A DNA stretch of 64,000 bases. It comes from Lichenicola sp964247725. Its GTDB lineage: Bacteria > Pseudomonadota > Alphaproteobacteria > Acetobacterales > Acetobacteraceae. Below, piece after piece: positions 25,369 through 34,479 of the stretch. Where the stretch lies: NCBI GenBank assembly GCA_964247725.1, contig CAXTVM010000001.1, positions 1 to 64,000 on the forward strand. The letters run 5' to 3'. Numbering within the stretch: position 1 is the stretch's first letter; each line of letters begins with the position of its first letter. The position numbers and the translations under genes are program-made. The notes beneath the pieces were generated by a model that saw nothing but the letters and a program-made list of their open reading frames with translations, searched no databases and was not told the origin of the DNA.

Positions 25369-25707
25369 CTACGCGGTGTTAAGCATCAGGCGCGCGGCGC
25401 CGACCCCGTCCGACCGGACCTCGGAGACGCGGTAGATCGTGCCCCGGATCGTCACTAAATCACCCTGCAGGGGCGGGCTCGGGAACGAGGACAACGCCAC
25501 GCCGAGGCAGGGCCCGAACGTGGTCACGTGGCTCGTGTCCATGCCCTCGATCACCAGCGGATCGACCGGCCTGTAGTGCTCGTCGAACACGCCGGCGACC
25601 GTGAAGGCCGGTGCGCGGTTGGCCGGCTGGTAGACCGGCAAGGCGCCGGGCTGCTCGCCAAAGATGCCGATGCACGGGGCCAGCACCAGCCTGTCGAAGT
25701 CGATCAC
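25369..25707 (-). CDS. Head-tail joining protein (FII-like), 112 aa
   Basis: The sequence resembles phage head-tail joining proteins of the lambda FII/ATP-binding-sugar class: an N-terminal MIDFDRLV, a central strand VAGVFDEHYRPVD and the C-terminal GDLVTIRGTIYRVSEVRSDG. It should occupy the head-tail interface. It overlaps the preceding gene by 4 bases. Confidence 0.78.
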   Translation of the reverse strand: MIDFDRLVLAPCIGIFGEQPGALPVYQPANRAPAFTVAGVFDEHYRPVDPLVIEGMDTSHVTTFGPCLGVALSSFPSPPLQGDLVTIRGTIYRVSEVRSDGVGAARLMLNTA

Positions 25708-26177
25708 CCGGCTGGGTTGATCTTGAAGGTGGTGGCCGACCGGCCGTTCACGGTCGGCCCCACGATCGACGCATCCGGCACCAGCTCGGGAGCCGGCTTC
25801 AGGCCGCCGTGCTCGACGAAGCCCAGCGTGCGCAGATCCACGACCTCGTCCTCGCGCACCTCGACGACCTCGCCCGCATGCGCCGTCCGGCTGCCGTGCA
25901 CGTCGACCAGGACGTCGCCCTCGAAGCGCTGGCCGGTGACGACGGGCACCCGCAGGCTGCGCCGCGCGGCGATCCGGACGAAGGCGTGGCCGGGCTTCGG
26001 CGCCGGAGCGCCCACCGGCTCGTCGGGGTCGACATCCACGATGGCCGGGACGGGATTGCTGACCTGCGCCTCGCCACGATCGGCCGGCGTCTCGAGCGAG
26101 AGGTCGCCATCCTCCGGCTGCGTGCCAGCGACTCCGTCGGCCGCCGGCGCGTCCCCTCTGCCCCGCTGCGCGCCCAT
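25704..26177 (-). CDS. Head-proximal protein, 157 aa, unknown
   Basis: The start at 26177 is coupled by TGATG to the capsid gene; longer starts read low-complexity sequence. The N-terminal half is Pro/Asp-rich and disordered, and the C-terminal half has beta strands with RRSLRVPVV and VEVREDEVVDLRTLGFVE. Position between capsid and joining protein suggests a head completion or connector role. Confidence 0.65.
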   Translation of the reverse strand: MGAQRGRGDAPAADGVAGTQPEDGDLSLETPADRGEAQVSNPVPAIVDVDPDEPVGAPAPKPGHAFVRIAARRSLRVPVVTGQRFEGDVLVDVHGSRTAHAGEVVEVREDEVVDLRTLGFVEHGGLKPAPELVPDASIVGPTVNGRSATTFKINPAG

Positions 26178-27250
26178 CAGGTGAGCACCGGCGGGCAGAC
26201 CTGGATGGCCATGCACGCGTTGACGCGCGACGGGATGACTATCGGCGAGCTCTGCATCATGATCATGCGCTGCGCCGGATCCTTGTTCACCCACGTCTTC
26301 GGCGCGAACGGCAGCGCCTCGTAGTTGAACTCAGGATCCTGGATCTGCGCGAAGGCGCGCGTGCCCAGCATGCTGGCCCCGGTCATGACCATCATGCCGT
26401 CGGGGATGAGGGGCTGCTCGACGTCGTTCTCGTCGACCGCCCACTCGTTGTAGAGCCAGCAGTCGTACTGGCCCCAGCGGCCCTTGTAGACGGCGCCGGC
26501 GGCGATCAGCGGGCCGACGTTGAGGATGTTCCCGCCGTCACCCAGCTTCGGGTAATAGATCGCGCCCTTGATCACCGGGTCGAGGATGAAGCCGGTCCAG
26601 GAGCTGGTCGTGAAGATGAGGTCGGTCACCTGCGCGCCCGACCTCTTCAGGATGTTGTGCTGCCAGGCCTCGATGTTGGCGGACGGGGTCGCCGTGCCCG
26701 GGGTACCGGCGGCGGTGACGACGTTGCCGGGCAGCCAGCGCTGATTGCCCGTCAGGGCCGCGGTCAGGCTGGGATCGCGCCCGAAGTCGATCAGCTGGGT
26801 CGGGAACCCCTCGCCCGCCACCGTGACCGTGCCGGTGGTGATCGCGCTCGCGGCCATCCACTCCAGGCGGCGGGTCAGGATGTCGATCTGATCCTCCATC
26901 TCGGCGTTGAGGTTCGCCATCTCGCGCATCTGGCCGGTCAGCTCGCCGCCGATCCGCTCGCCGATCATGCGCTTCACCGGACGCCGCAGGTCGGGCGCCC
27001 GCTTGTCCTTGATGTAGGGCGGCTTGAACACGTTGGTCTGAATGCGGCGCTGCTCGACCAGCTTGCCCTCGACCAGCGGCGAGACGAACGGCGCCATCCG
27101 GCGCTTGCCGACGTCGACGTCGATCGCCACGAACTCGGTGTCGCTCATCACCATGTTCGGGAAGAGGCGGTCGAGTAGGAAGGTGACCGGCCGCTTCAGA
27201 TTGGGCACGACCTGGATCAGGCCGACGGTGTCGTAGGCGAGGTTCGGCAT
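26177..27250 (-). CDS. Major capsid protein (lambda gpE family), 357 aa
   Basis: The N-terminus carries the gpE pattern of a strand rich in Phe and Leu (VTFLLDRLFPNM) followed by IDVDVGKRRMAPFVSPLVEG. The central PYIKDKRAPDLRRPVKR and the helical NLNAEMEDQIDILTRRLEW complete the HK97-type fold. The ATG at 27250 has GGAG five bases upstream. It follows the decoration gene in lambda order. Forms the icosahedral shell. Confidence 0.92.
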   Translation of the reverse strand: MPNLAYDTVGLIQVVPNLKRPVTFLLDRLFPNMVMSDTEFVAIDVDVGKRRMAPFVSPLVEGKLVEQRRIQTNVFKPPYIKDKRAPDLRRPVKRMIGERIGGELTGQMREMANLNAEMEDQIDILTRRLEWMAASAITTGTVTVAGEGFPTQLIDFGRDPSLTAALTGNQRWLPGNVVTAAGTPGTATPSANIEAWQHNILKRSGAQVTDLIFTTSSWTGFILDPVIKGAIYYPKLGDGGNILNVGPLIAAGAVYKGRWGQYDCWLYNEWAVDENDVEQPLIPDGMMVMTGASMLGTRAFAQIQDPEFNYEALPFAPKTWVNKDPAQRMIMMQSSPIVIPSRVNACMAIQVCPPVLT

Positions 27251-27357
27251 GGGGGCTCCGTCAAAGGGCCGGGCGCGTCTCACGACGGGCCAACACCGCT
27301 GCCCAGGCGGCTATGGGATGGGCGGGGATCAGCGGCGCAGGATGCCCGCCAGATGGG

Positions 27358-28041
27358 TCAGGACGGGTCGGCGGCCGACAGGCTGCGCTTCAGGTGTATG
27401 CCCCGCGGCTGCAGGGCGACCGCGAGGTCCTGCATCAGCCAGGAACTGTCGTAGGTCACGGCCCGGCTGTTGAACTCGCCCACGAAGTAGGCGCCGACGA
27501 TCACGGGGCCCGCGGTCGCGTTGGCCACGTCGGCGAGGATCGCCGCCGGCACCTGGCTGCCGTCGGTGGCGGTCTTCACGCAGAGCACGAAGTTGCCGCT
27601 CGTCGTCTGGTAGGACAGCGTGAAGCTGTCGCCGATCACGAAGGCGGTGCTGCCCGCGGTGATGGTGAAGTTGATCTCCGGATTCGCGAAGGCGGTGCCG
27701 ACGGTGGCGGTGCCGATCGCCGCGCCCTCCGGATCGGTGACCGTGAAGCTGGTCGGCGAGACCGCGGTCAGCACGTAGCCGGTGCCGGCGGTCTCGATCG
27801 AGGTGCCGGGCACCAAGCTGCCGACCGTGCCGTTGCCGGTGTTCGCGCCCGGCGCCGACAGGATCGTATAGTTGGTCTGCCGCCCCACGATCGTCCCGCG
27901 CGGCAGGTTGCCCGCCATGACCTCGACGTTGTGGGTGACGAGGTTCTTCGGGTCGGTGATCAGCTGGTCGGGATAGTAGCCGTACGCCGTGACGCCGAAG
28001 GCCTCCGGGTTATCGGTGACCGGGCTGATGGCGAGAACCAT
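27358..28041 (-). CDS. Head decoration protein (lambda gpD-like), enlarged, 227 aa
   Basis: Lambda gpD signatures occur at both ends: an N-terminal NLVTHNVEVMAGNLPRGTIVG and a C-terminal GPVIVGAYFVGEFNSRAVTY. Between them is an insertion of about 100 residues with bacterial Ig-like strands (TGYVLTAVSPTSFTVTDPEG), so the protein is about twice the usual length. The insertion may project from the capsid surface. RBS AAGGA precedes the ATG. Confidence 0.85.
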   Translation of the reverse strand: MVLAISPVTDNPEAFGVTAYGYYPDQLITDPKNLVTHNVEVMAGNLPRGTIVGRQTNYTILSAPGANTGNGTVGSLVPGTSIETAGTGYVLTAVSPTSFTVTDPEGAAIGTATVGTAFANPEINFTITAGSTAFVIGDSFTLSYQTTSGNFVLCVKTATDGSQVPAAILADVANATAGPVIVGAYFVGEFNSRAVTYDSSWLMQDLAVALQPRGIHLKRSLSAADPS

Positions 28042-28121
28042 GATGGTATTCCTTCGGCGCTGAGGCGGATCTGGTCAGCCCCGGCCTGTGGCCGGGTCAG
28101 AGGGGTGGGACGGGAGACGGA

Positions 28122-28814
28122 TCAGGCTTCGCCGTGGCGAATCTTGTTCGCGGCCTGCATCTGCGCGGCGAAGCCTGCCGCACCGCTGGCCGGCCTGGCG
28201 CCGCCGTTCGGCCCGACGTTCGGCGCCGGCGCGCGGGACATGCGCTGGCCCAGGCTCCGGCCGCCGCGCTGCTGCGGCCTCTCGTCGTCCTGATGGCCGG
28301 CGGCCGCAGCCTCGAGCATCTGAATCGCCGCCCCCCGGTTCATCGCCGTCCCGAAGGCCAGGTGCGCGGCGAAGTCCGGCCGGCTGGCGGCAGCAGGCGA
28401 GGCGAAGATCGCGGCGCAGCGGGCACGCTCGCGGCGACGAACCGCGGACGCCTTCGCGTCCTTCTCGTCCTTGTCGTCGGCTTCATCGTCGCCGTCCTCG
28501 GCCTTGGCTTTCGCCCTGGCCTTGGCCCGCGCCGCCTTCTTGGCGTCGGTATCGTCGTCCTCGTCGCCGTCCTCGGTCGTCGCGGAGGTGCCGTCCTCGT
28601 CGGTGTGCTCGTCGAGGGTGTCGTCGAGCTTGTCCTTCTTCTCGTCCTCGTTCTCGTCGGGATCGGCAACGTTGCCGCCGTCCTCGGCCTTCTTGGCTCG
28701 GCGCGTCATCTCCTCATCCTCGTCCGTGTCCTCGGCCTTGGCCGCGGCGGGCCGCTTGCCGCGGCCAAGCAGGTGCGCGAAGCGGCTGCCGCCCGCGAAG
28801 GTCTTCTGTGCCAT
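28122..28814 (-). CDS. Acidic protein, probable capsid scaffold, 230 aa
   Basis: An extremely acidic, low-complexity centre (Asp/Glu/Lys, roughly residues 27-120) with a basic Ala/Gly-rich C-terminus is typical of scaffolding or assembly proteins. It lies immediately after the protease and before the decoration protein, where lambda has Nu3 within gene C. Here it is a separate gene with its own GAAGGA ribosome binding site. Confidence 0.6.
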   Translation of the reverse strand: MAQKTFAGGSRFAHLLGRGKRPAAAKAEDTDEDEEMTRRAKKAEDGGNVADPDENEDEKKDKLDDTLDEHTDEDGTSATTEDGDEDDDTDAKKAARAKARAKAKAEDGDDEADDKDEKDAKASAVRRRERARCAAIFASPAAASRPDFAAHLAFGTAMNRGAAIQMLEAAAAGHQDDERPQQRGGRSLGQRMSRAPAPNVGPNGGARPASGAAGFAAQMQAANKIRHGEA

Positions 28815-28870
28815 GGTGATCCTTCAGAGGGAGAGCGGCGCCGGCCGGCGCTGCGGTTGGTGGAGGTTGG

Positions 28871-29695
28871 TCAGGCGACCAGGTCGAGGATCGCCATGAA
28901 GGCCGCGTCGGCAGAGGAGACCTCGTCCACCAGCCCGGCCGCCACGCCGGCGGTGCCCATGAACGTCGCGGCCTGCATGTCCCGGATCTTGCCGGCCGCG
29001 AGGCCCCTGTTCCGAGCAACGGTGTCGACGAAGAGCTCGCCGAGCGTATCGATGTCGCCCTGGATGCGCTTCGCGGCGTTCTCGGACAGCTTGCGCTCTG
29101 GGTAGCCGTCGGCCTTGAAGGCACCGTAGGTGAAGGTCTCCACCTCGACACCCGCCTTCTCCAGCGCGCCGGCGATGGAGGTGTGCTGCCAGATGATGCC
29201 GATCGAGCCGACGCCGCCGGTCCGCGGCACCCAGATCCTGTCCGCGGCGGAGGCGATCGCGTAGGCCGCGCTGTAGGCCGCCTCGTCGACAATGGCATGG
29301 ACCGGCTTGGTCCCGCGCATCGCGAACAGGGCGTCGACCAGGTCGTAGCACCCGGCGCACTCGCCGCCGGGCGAGTCGATCAGCAGCGCGATCGCCTTGA
29401 CCGTGTCGTCGTTGATGGCCGCGGCGATGGCAGCCCTGATCTGATCGTAGGCGGTCGAGTAGCCCCACCAGTACCAGCCCGCACCGTGCACGAGGCAGCC
29501 GCGGATCGAGATGATCGCGACCGCGGCGACTACCTGGTAGGGCTTGTGGCCGGCATCTCGCTCGTCGAGCTCCGGCGACAGCGCCGCCGGCTGCGTGCCG
29601 CTGCGGATCATGTCCAGCAGCAGGACCGACTGCGACTCCAGCATGGCCAGCGGCCTGTTCAGGAAGCGCGAGGCCAGTAGGGCGTTGCGGATCAT
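28871..29695 (-). CDS. S49-family head maturation protease (lambda gpC-like), 274 aa
   Basis: A SppA-like serine protease that processes the prohead. The ISIRGCL and LLIDSPGGECAGCYDL segments are family hallmarks. The nucleophile is probably Ser in AAYSAAYAIASAAD (about residue 141), with a Lys in AFKADGYPERK as partner. ATG at 29695 lies 2 bases past the portal stop. Unlike lambda gpC, no scaffold is fused to its C-terminus. Confidence 0.9.
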   Translation of the reverse strand: MIRNALLASRFLNRPLAMLESQSVLLLDMIRSGTQPAALSPELDERDAGHKPYQVVAAVAIISIRGCLVHGAGWYWWGYSTAYDQIRAAIAAAINDDTVKAIALLIDSPGGECAGCYDLVDALFAMRGTKPVHAIVDEAAYSAAYAIASAADRIWVPRTGGVGSIGIIWQHTSIAGALEKAGVEVETFTYGAFKADGYPERKLSENAAKRIQGDIDTLGELFVDTVARNRGLAAGKIRDMQAATFMGTAGVAAGLVDEVSSADAAFMAILDLVA

Positions 29696-29697
29696 GC

Positions 29698-31368
29698 TCA
29701 GGCTGCCTCTGGCTTGTCCGGCTTCTTCGCCGCCTGGGTGGCGGGGAACAGTCCGGCCCACTCCGGACGGGGGATGCCCAGCCGGTCGAAGGTGTCGATC
29801 TCGTACTTCCGCTGGTGCAGGGTCTCCTCCCACTCCAGTCCCTGGTTGAGGCAGGCCTGTTCGAGCGTCGACATCCCGGCATCCATGCCGAGGATCTCGC
29901 CGGCGCGCTCGTCGATCGGGTTCACCCAACCCTGCGGCGGCCCAATGAACTCGGCCCGGGAGTAGGCGGCGCGGCACTCGGCGAACTCCGGCACCACGCC
30001 GCTCGGCATCGGCAGGCCGTCCACGTCCATCATCTCCTCCAGCAACGCGCCCCAGACGGGCATCGCGAAGCCGACGAAGAAATCGTGCTGGCGGCGCTTC
30101 ATGGTCTTGCCCGCCTCGAGGGCGGCGGACCGGGCGGACGAGTAGTTCACGTTCGACCAGTCGTTGCTGACCTGCTGAGCGGACAGGCCGAGCCCGGATG
30201 CGATGTTGCGCAGCATCGCGTTCTCGAACGGCGCGAAGTTGCTGGAGGGCCGGGCCGCGGTGACGGTCTCGACCGACTCGCCGGGGTAGAGGTGCGGCAT
30301 GCGGGCGCCGCCGAGCATGATGGCGTTCTCGTGGCCCCACGCCTGCCGGTCGCTCTGGTAGCCATTCAGGCTGAAGCTGCTGTCGAGCTCGCCCTCATTC
30401 GGGCCGGCCCCCATCGCCTCCTTGACCAGCTGCGGGTCCATCGGGCTCTCGATGTAGGCGGCGAAGATCGCGTTGATGATCGCCGCGTCGAGCTCGACGC
30501 CGTCGTACTTGATCAGCATCTTCAGGCGCTGGAGCACCGGGGTGAAGATGCCGGCGCCGCCGCGGTGCTGGCCCGCCCGCTGGTGCTCGAAGTAGTGGAC
30601 GACGATCGGCCGGCCCCAGATCGTCTCCCGCGGCACACGCTCCCAGGTCATGCTCTGGGCCGCCGCAAACCAGTCGCCCTGGTGCGCCTTGCGGATGTGG
30701 TAGGCGATCGCGGCGCCATAGGCGTCGATCTCGACGCCACCTCGGAAGCTCTGCTGGTCGAAGGTCAGCTGCGGGTTCGATAGCCGGTCGGGGTCGACCA
30801 GCTGCACGGCAGTGGCGTAGCGCGCGCGGCCGCGGCCAACCCGATCCGGAAGCCAGGGCAGGACCGCCAGCGCGTCGCCGTCGACCAACCCGTGCCGGAA
30901 GGCGGTGTGCGCCATCTGGCTGAAGGTCTGGTTGCGGGTGGCGTCGCAGTACCGCCCCGGGTCGTTCGCCCAGGTGCGCCAGTGCCCCTCGACGACCCGC
31001 CCGTATTCCTTCGCCCAGACGTGGTCGAAGGCGCGGTTGCCCGTGTACTCCTGCAGCCAGCGCCAGTCCGGCTTGGAGACCGGCCGCAGGTTCGCGCCGA
31101 TCGCGTTGTCCAGGATCCGGGTGACGGCGCCACTGGCCCAGCCATCGTTGGCGACGGCGTCCCGCACCCGGGCGACGATCGTGTCGCGATAAGGATTGAG
31201 GCCGGTGTCGGCCGACCACAGCGTCGGGTTCCACGCGGCCATGTGCTGGCCGGAACGGTCCGCAGCGTCGAACGGCACGTTGCTGCCGCCGTTCAGCGCC
31301 AGCGGGTGCCGGCGCGACGGCGGCATCGGCTGGCCGTCGGGTCCGAGGATCCGGACGGGCGAGCTCAT
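29698..31368 (-). CDS. Portal protein (lambda gpB family), 556 aa
   Basis: It forms the dodecameric ring for DNA passage. Characteristic features are NPYRDTIVARVRDAVAND near the N-terminus, GRYCDATRNQTFSQMAHTAFRHG, DGDALAVLPW, and the C-terminal NVNYSSARSAALEAGKTMKRRQ. Length fits the family. Its start overlaps the gpW-like gene by TGATG. Confidence 0.95.
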   Translation of the reverse strand: MSSPVRILGPDGQPMPPSRRHPLALNGGSNVPFDAADRSGQHMAAWNPTLWSADTGLNPYRDTIVARVRDAVANDGWASGAVTRILDNAIGANLRPVSKPDWRWLQEYTGNRAFDHVWAKEYGRVVEGHWRTWANDPGRYCDATRNQTFSQMAHTAFRHGLVDGDALAVLPWLPDRVGRGRARYATAVQLVDPDRLSNPQLTFDQQSFRGGVEIDAYGAAIAYHIRKAHQGDWFAAAQSMTWERVPRETIWGRPIVVHYFEHQRAGQHRGGAGIFTPVLQRLKMLIKYDGVELDAAIINAIFAAYIESPMDPQLVKEAMGAGPNEGELDSSFSLNGYQSDRQAWGHENAIMLGGARMPHLYPGESVETVTAARPSSNFAPFENAMLRNIASGLGLSAQQVSNDWSNVNYSSARSAALEAGKTMKRRQHDFFVGFAMPVWGALLEEMMDVDGLPMPSGVVPEFAECRAAYSRAEFIGPPQGWVNPIDERAGEILGMDAGMSTLEQACLNQGLEWEETLHQRKYEIDTFDRLGIPRPEWAGLFPATQAAKKPDKPEAA

Positions 31369-31667
31369 CAGCGGAAGAACGGCCGCATCGGCCGGCGCCG
31401 CGCACCCGGCATCCCAAGCGCCCGCTGCAGGCTCGCGATATAGGCCTGCAGGTTGACCATCGAGGTCTGACTGTAGGTCACCGACCGGCTGCCATCGCCC
31501 TGCGCGTAGCTGGCGCTCACCACCTTCGCGCCGCCCATCAGGTCGTTGTAGGCGGCCTGCGCCGTGGCCAGCCAAAGCTGCAGCGTCGCCGCCGGGATGC
31601 CGGCCAGCGGCCCGGTCACCATCGGCGTGCCGCACGAGCCGAAAGGCAGGCCTGGACCGACCAGCAT
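31368..31667 (-). CDS. Head-tail joining protein gpW-like, 99 aa
   Basis: The gpW signature is present: LQLWLATAQAAYNDLM near residue 29, followed by GAKVVSASYAQGDGSRSVTY and a C-terminal LQAYIASLQRALG. It stabilises packaged DNA and prepares the portal for tail joining. Located between TerL and portal exactly as W is in lambda. Somewhat longer than lambda gpW at the N-terminus. Confidence 0.9.
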   Translation of the reverse strand: MLVGPGLPFGSCGTPMVTGPLAGIPAATLQLWLATAQAAYNDLMGGAKVVSASYAQGDGSRSVTYSQTSMVNLQAYIASLQRALGMPGARRRPMRPFFR

Positions 31668-31723
31668 GCGCGATCTCCGTCGTAGGGATGCGGCGCCTCG
31701 CGGCGCTGCGGTGGGCGGGACCG

Positions 31724-33775
31724 CTACTTCTTGCCGTAGCGGCTCAGGAGCGACCGGCGCTCGCCGGTCTTCTGGGGCGCCTGCCCGACCACCTTCACCG
31801 ACGGGCCGGCAGGGGCGGCGATGGGTGCGGGTGGCGCGGAACGCACCAGCTCCGATGGCTGCGGCGCGTCGGCCCGGACTGTCGGAGCGGGCTCGACGAC
31901 GGCTTGCGCCTTCGCCAGATCATCGGCTCGCTTGTTCAGCTTCAGGCCGAAGTGCAGCAGGCCGCAGAGCGCGGCATAGGAGTAGACGGCGAGGTCGCCG
32001 CCCTCGTTCGCGCGTCCCGGCAGCTGCTCCCAGACCCGGAAGCGCTTGCCGTTGGCCGTCTTCACCACTGACCGTTCCGCGACGAGCTGCGCGAAGAAGC
32101 CCAGGTCGCGATCGGCCGGGTAGTGCATGTAGCCTGCAGCCGGCTCGTCGATCGCCTTTGGCGGCGCGAGGTGGAGGCGGCTGCGGATCACGTCCTTCGC
32201 CGCGTTCACGCCGATGATCACCGGTCGGAAGGCAGCCTTGTTCCGGGCGCTCGGCCGCTTGGTCGGCCAGACCGGGTTTCGGACGCCGCCCGTCGTCGAC
32301 TCGCCCTTGATCGCCCAGATCCGACGCGCCAGCCGCGCCTTGCAGAAGTCGTAGACGCGCTGGGTATGGTGGCCGCCGCTGTCGATGCAGGCGCCCAGGA
32401 TCGCGAAGGCGTGCCCATCGGCGCGGCGCCAGATGCGCAGCAGCACCGCGTCGACCTGCTCCCAGAACATCGGCGTGTCGGGGTCGCCCTCGATCACCTC
32501 ATGCGCGATCGACCAGCGCTCCTCGTTCCGGCCCCAGCCGACGATCTCGAGCTCGACGCGGTCGTCTTGCACGTCGCCGGCCGCGGTCAGCACGGCGACG
32601 CCGGCCGGGACCTCGCCGGCCCAAACCTCAGCCCGGGCCGCCAGCGACCGCTCGCTCAGCGACTTGTCGCCGCGGTCCTCGAAGGCCTCGCCCAGGACCA
32701 GGTTGACGAAGGTCTGCCGCGCGAGGACGTCGCCCTTCACCCGAAGCCACTCGGCCGCCAGCTTCGCCCAGGAAGCGTTCACGTGCAGGCTGTAGCCGGC
32801 CCAGATGTGGAAGCCGGCATGCCCCCGGAAGGGTCTCGTCGCGCGCCACTCGCCGCCGGCGACCATCTCCGGCTTGTCGGCCTCCTCGATGATGCAGCCG
32901 TTGTGCCGGCATGCGTAGTAGGCGGTCTCGGGAAGGTGCTCGCCCTTCTCGTCCTTGCTCCACCTGATGCCGTGGCCGCTGTCCTTGCCGCCCCACTCCA
33001 GCACCTGGCGCTCGCCGCAGTGCGGGCAGGCGACGTGGAACAGCCGCTGGTCGCTCTCCTCCCAGGACTTGTCGATCCGGGAGAGGCCCTTCACCGTCGG
33101 TGTCGAGCCCAGGACGATCTTGCGGTTCCAGAAGGTCTCGGACCGCTTGGTGCCGAGCGCTATCTGGTCGCCCTCCTCGCCGGCGCCGCCGGCCGGGTAT
33201 CCGTCGACCTCGTCGAACAGGATGATCCGCGCCGTGATGCGCCGGAAGCCGCCCGGGCTGTTCGCCCCCACGAAGGTGACGCTCGAGCCGTTGCGGAACA
33301 CTCGCTTCAGCAGCTTCTGGTTGGCGTCCTTGGCCTTCAGGTCGCCGGCGATCTCCGCCAGCACCGGGGTGTCCCGGAGCATCGGCGCGATCTCGGTGGC
33401 GCTATAGTCCTCGGCGTCCTCCACGCGGGGCTGCACCACCAGGATCGGCGATGGGTCCTGGTGGATGTAGTAGCCGCAGGTGTGGTCGACGATCTTCGTG
33501 TAGCCGACCCGGGCCGACTTCTTCACCGTCACGATCTCGACCGTCGGGTCGCTGATCGCGTCCATGATGCCCGGCTGGTAGCCGTAGGCCCGGAACCGCC
33601 CGGTCTGCGCGCTGGTCTCGCGGGACAGCACCGCGTAGCGATCCGCCCACTGGCTGATGGTCAGCCGGGGCGGTGGCGCCAGGTTGCGTCGGCACGCGTC
33701 GTGCAGCGCCACGCCCAGTTCCAGGCGGCCGAGCTCATACCGGTCGTCCTCAACCGGTGGCGGGCTCTCCGGCAC
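31724..33775 (-). CDS. terL: Terminase large subunit, lambda gpA family, 683 aa
   Basis: The packaging motor and nuclease. The ATPase Walker A-like sequence is VKKSARVGYTK (about residues 83-93), the Walker B is IILFDEVDGYP and the nuclease acidic motif is DVQDDRVELEIVGWG. The gpA zinc-like CPHCGERQVLEWGG segment lies near residue 245. Its gene overlaps terS by 26 bases. The family usually packages from cos sites. Confidence 0.95.
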   Translation of the reverse strand: MPESPPPVEDDRYELGRLELGVALHDACRRNLAPPPRLTISQWADRYAVLSRETSAQTGRFRAYGYQPGIMDAISDPTVEIVTVKKSARVGYTKIVDHTCGYYIHQDPSPILVVQPRVEDAEDYSATEIAPMLRDTPVLAEIAGDLKAKDANQKLLKRVFRNGSSVTFVGANSPGGFRRITARIILFDEVDGYPAGGAGEEGDQIALGTKRSETFWNRKIVLGSTPTVKGLSRIDKSWEESDQRLFHVACPHCGERQVLEWGGKDSGHGIRWSKDEKGEHLPETAYYACRHNGCIIEEADKPEMVAGGEWRATRPFRGHAGFHIWAGYSLHVNASWAKLAAEWLRVKGDVLARQTFVNLVLGEAFEDRGDKSLSERSLAARAEVWAGEVPAGVAVLTAAGDVQDDRVELEIVGWGRNEERWSIAHEVIEGDPDTPMFWEQVDAVLLRIWRRADGHAFAILGACIDSGGHHTQRVYDFCKARLARRIWAIKGESTTGGVRNPVWPTKRPSARNKAAFRPVIIGVNAAKDVIRSRLHLAPPKAIDEPAAGYMHYPADRDLGFFAQLVAERSVVKTANGKRFRVWEQLPGRANEGGDLAVYSYAALCGLLHFGLKLNKRADDLAKAQAVVEPAPTVRADAPQPSELVRSAPPAPIAAPAGPSVKVVGQAPQKTGERRSLLSRYGKK

Positions 33776-34394
33776 TGAGTTCCTCCAGCGCCTGGACGAT
33801 CACGTCCTGGAGCGCGTCCTGCACCTCCGCGACGGTCCTGCACCGGTGGACGCGTGGAGCCTGCTCGGCTGGGATGGCGAGCAGGCGCGTCCTGACCCGC
33901 GCGAACGCCTCACCGACGGCACGAGCGACGTCGGCCACCGCGACCACGGCCCGGCTCTTCTGGTCGTATTCGAGCTGCCGCAGGCGGGCGAGCGCGCTCT
34001 CCTTGAGCAGCTCGGCCTCCGCCAGCGACAGCGACGAGCCCGAGGCGCGGATGCTGGCGACGATCGCATCGGCGTTGATCGGCATCGGCGCCGGCGGTGC
34101 CTCGCTCTCCACCTCCGGGGATGCGGCCGGCCCGCTCGCGTCTGTTACCTGCGGTTTGTTACCCTTGCCCCGCGATCTGTTACCCTTGCTGGTACGGGTA
34201 ACAGATTCCGGCCGGGCGGGGACGCGGCGCTTGCTATCCGCTTTCGACCCGTCGGCGAGCTTCCGCTCGGTCTCTTCCAGGTCGACGCGGTTGCCGACCA
34301 TTACGAGCCGGCCTGCAGCCTTCCAGATCGTCACCGTCTTCCGGCTCACCGCCTTGCGGGCGGCAAACTCGGCCTGCGAGAGCAGCGTCGGCAT
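33750..34394 (-). CDS. terS: Terminase small subunit, Nu1-like, 214 aa
   Basis: The N-terminal residues 1-40 form a MerR/Nu1-type winged helix (SQAEFAARKAVSRKTVTIWK). A linker rich in Gly-Asn-Lys at about residues 65-85 is encoded by the repeat array, and a long helical C-terminus should bind TerL. The gene overlaps terL. The repeat-encoded linker is unusual. Confidence 0.85.
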   Translation of the reverse strand: MPTLLSQAEFAARKAVSRKTVTIWKAAGRLVMVGNRVDLEETERKLADGSKADSKRRVPARPESVTRTSKGNRSRGKGNKPQVTDASGPAASPEVESEAPPAPMPINADAIVASIRASGSSLSLAEAELLKESALARLRQLEYDQKSRAVVAVADVARAVGEAFARVRTRLLAIPAEQAPRVHRCRTVAEVQDALQDVIVQALEELSAGEPATG

Positions 34395-34426
34395 CGGGAT
34401 CTGTTACCTGCCGCGATCTGTTACCC
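34141..34426. repeat. Six TCTGTTACCY repeats at and before terS, possible packaging (cos/pac) site
   Basis: Copies of the 10-mer TCTGTTACCY occur at 34141, 34155 (one mismatch), 34176, 34400 and 34417, and inverted at 34196. Four lie inside terS and two lie upstream of its ATG, so protein coding cannot explain them. Lambda TerS binds repeated sites near cos adjacent to its own gene, so these are candidate TerS recognition elements. Confidence 0.7.
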
Positions 34427-34479
34427 GGATTTCAGGGGGTCTCACCTAGAGAAACAACACGCTGGCGCAATCCCCGTGT

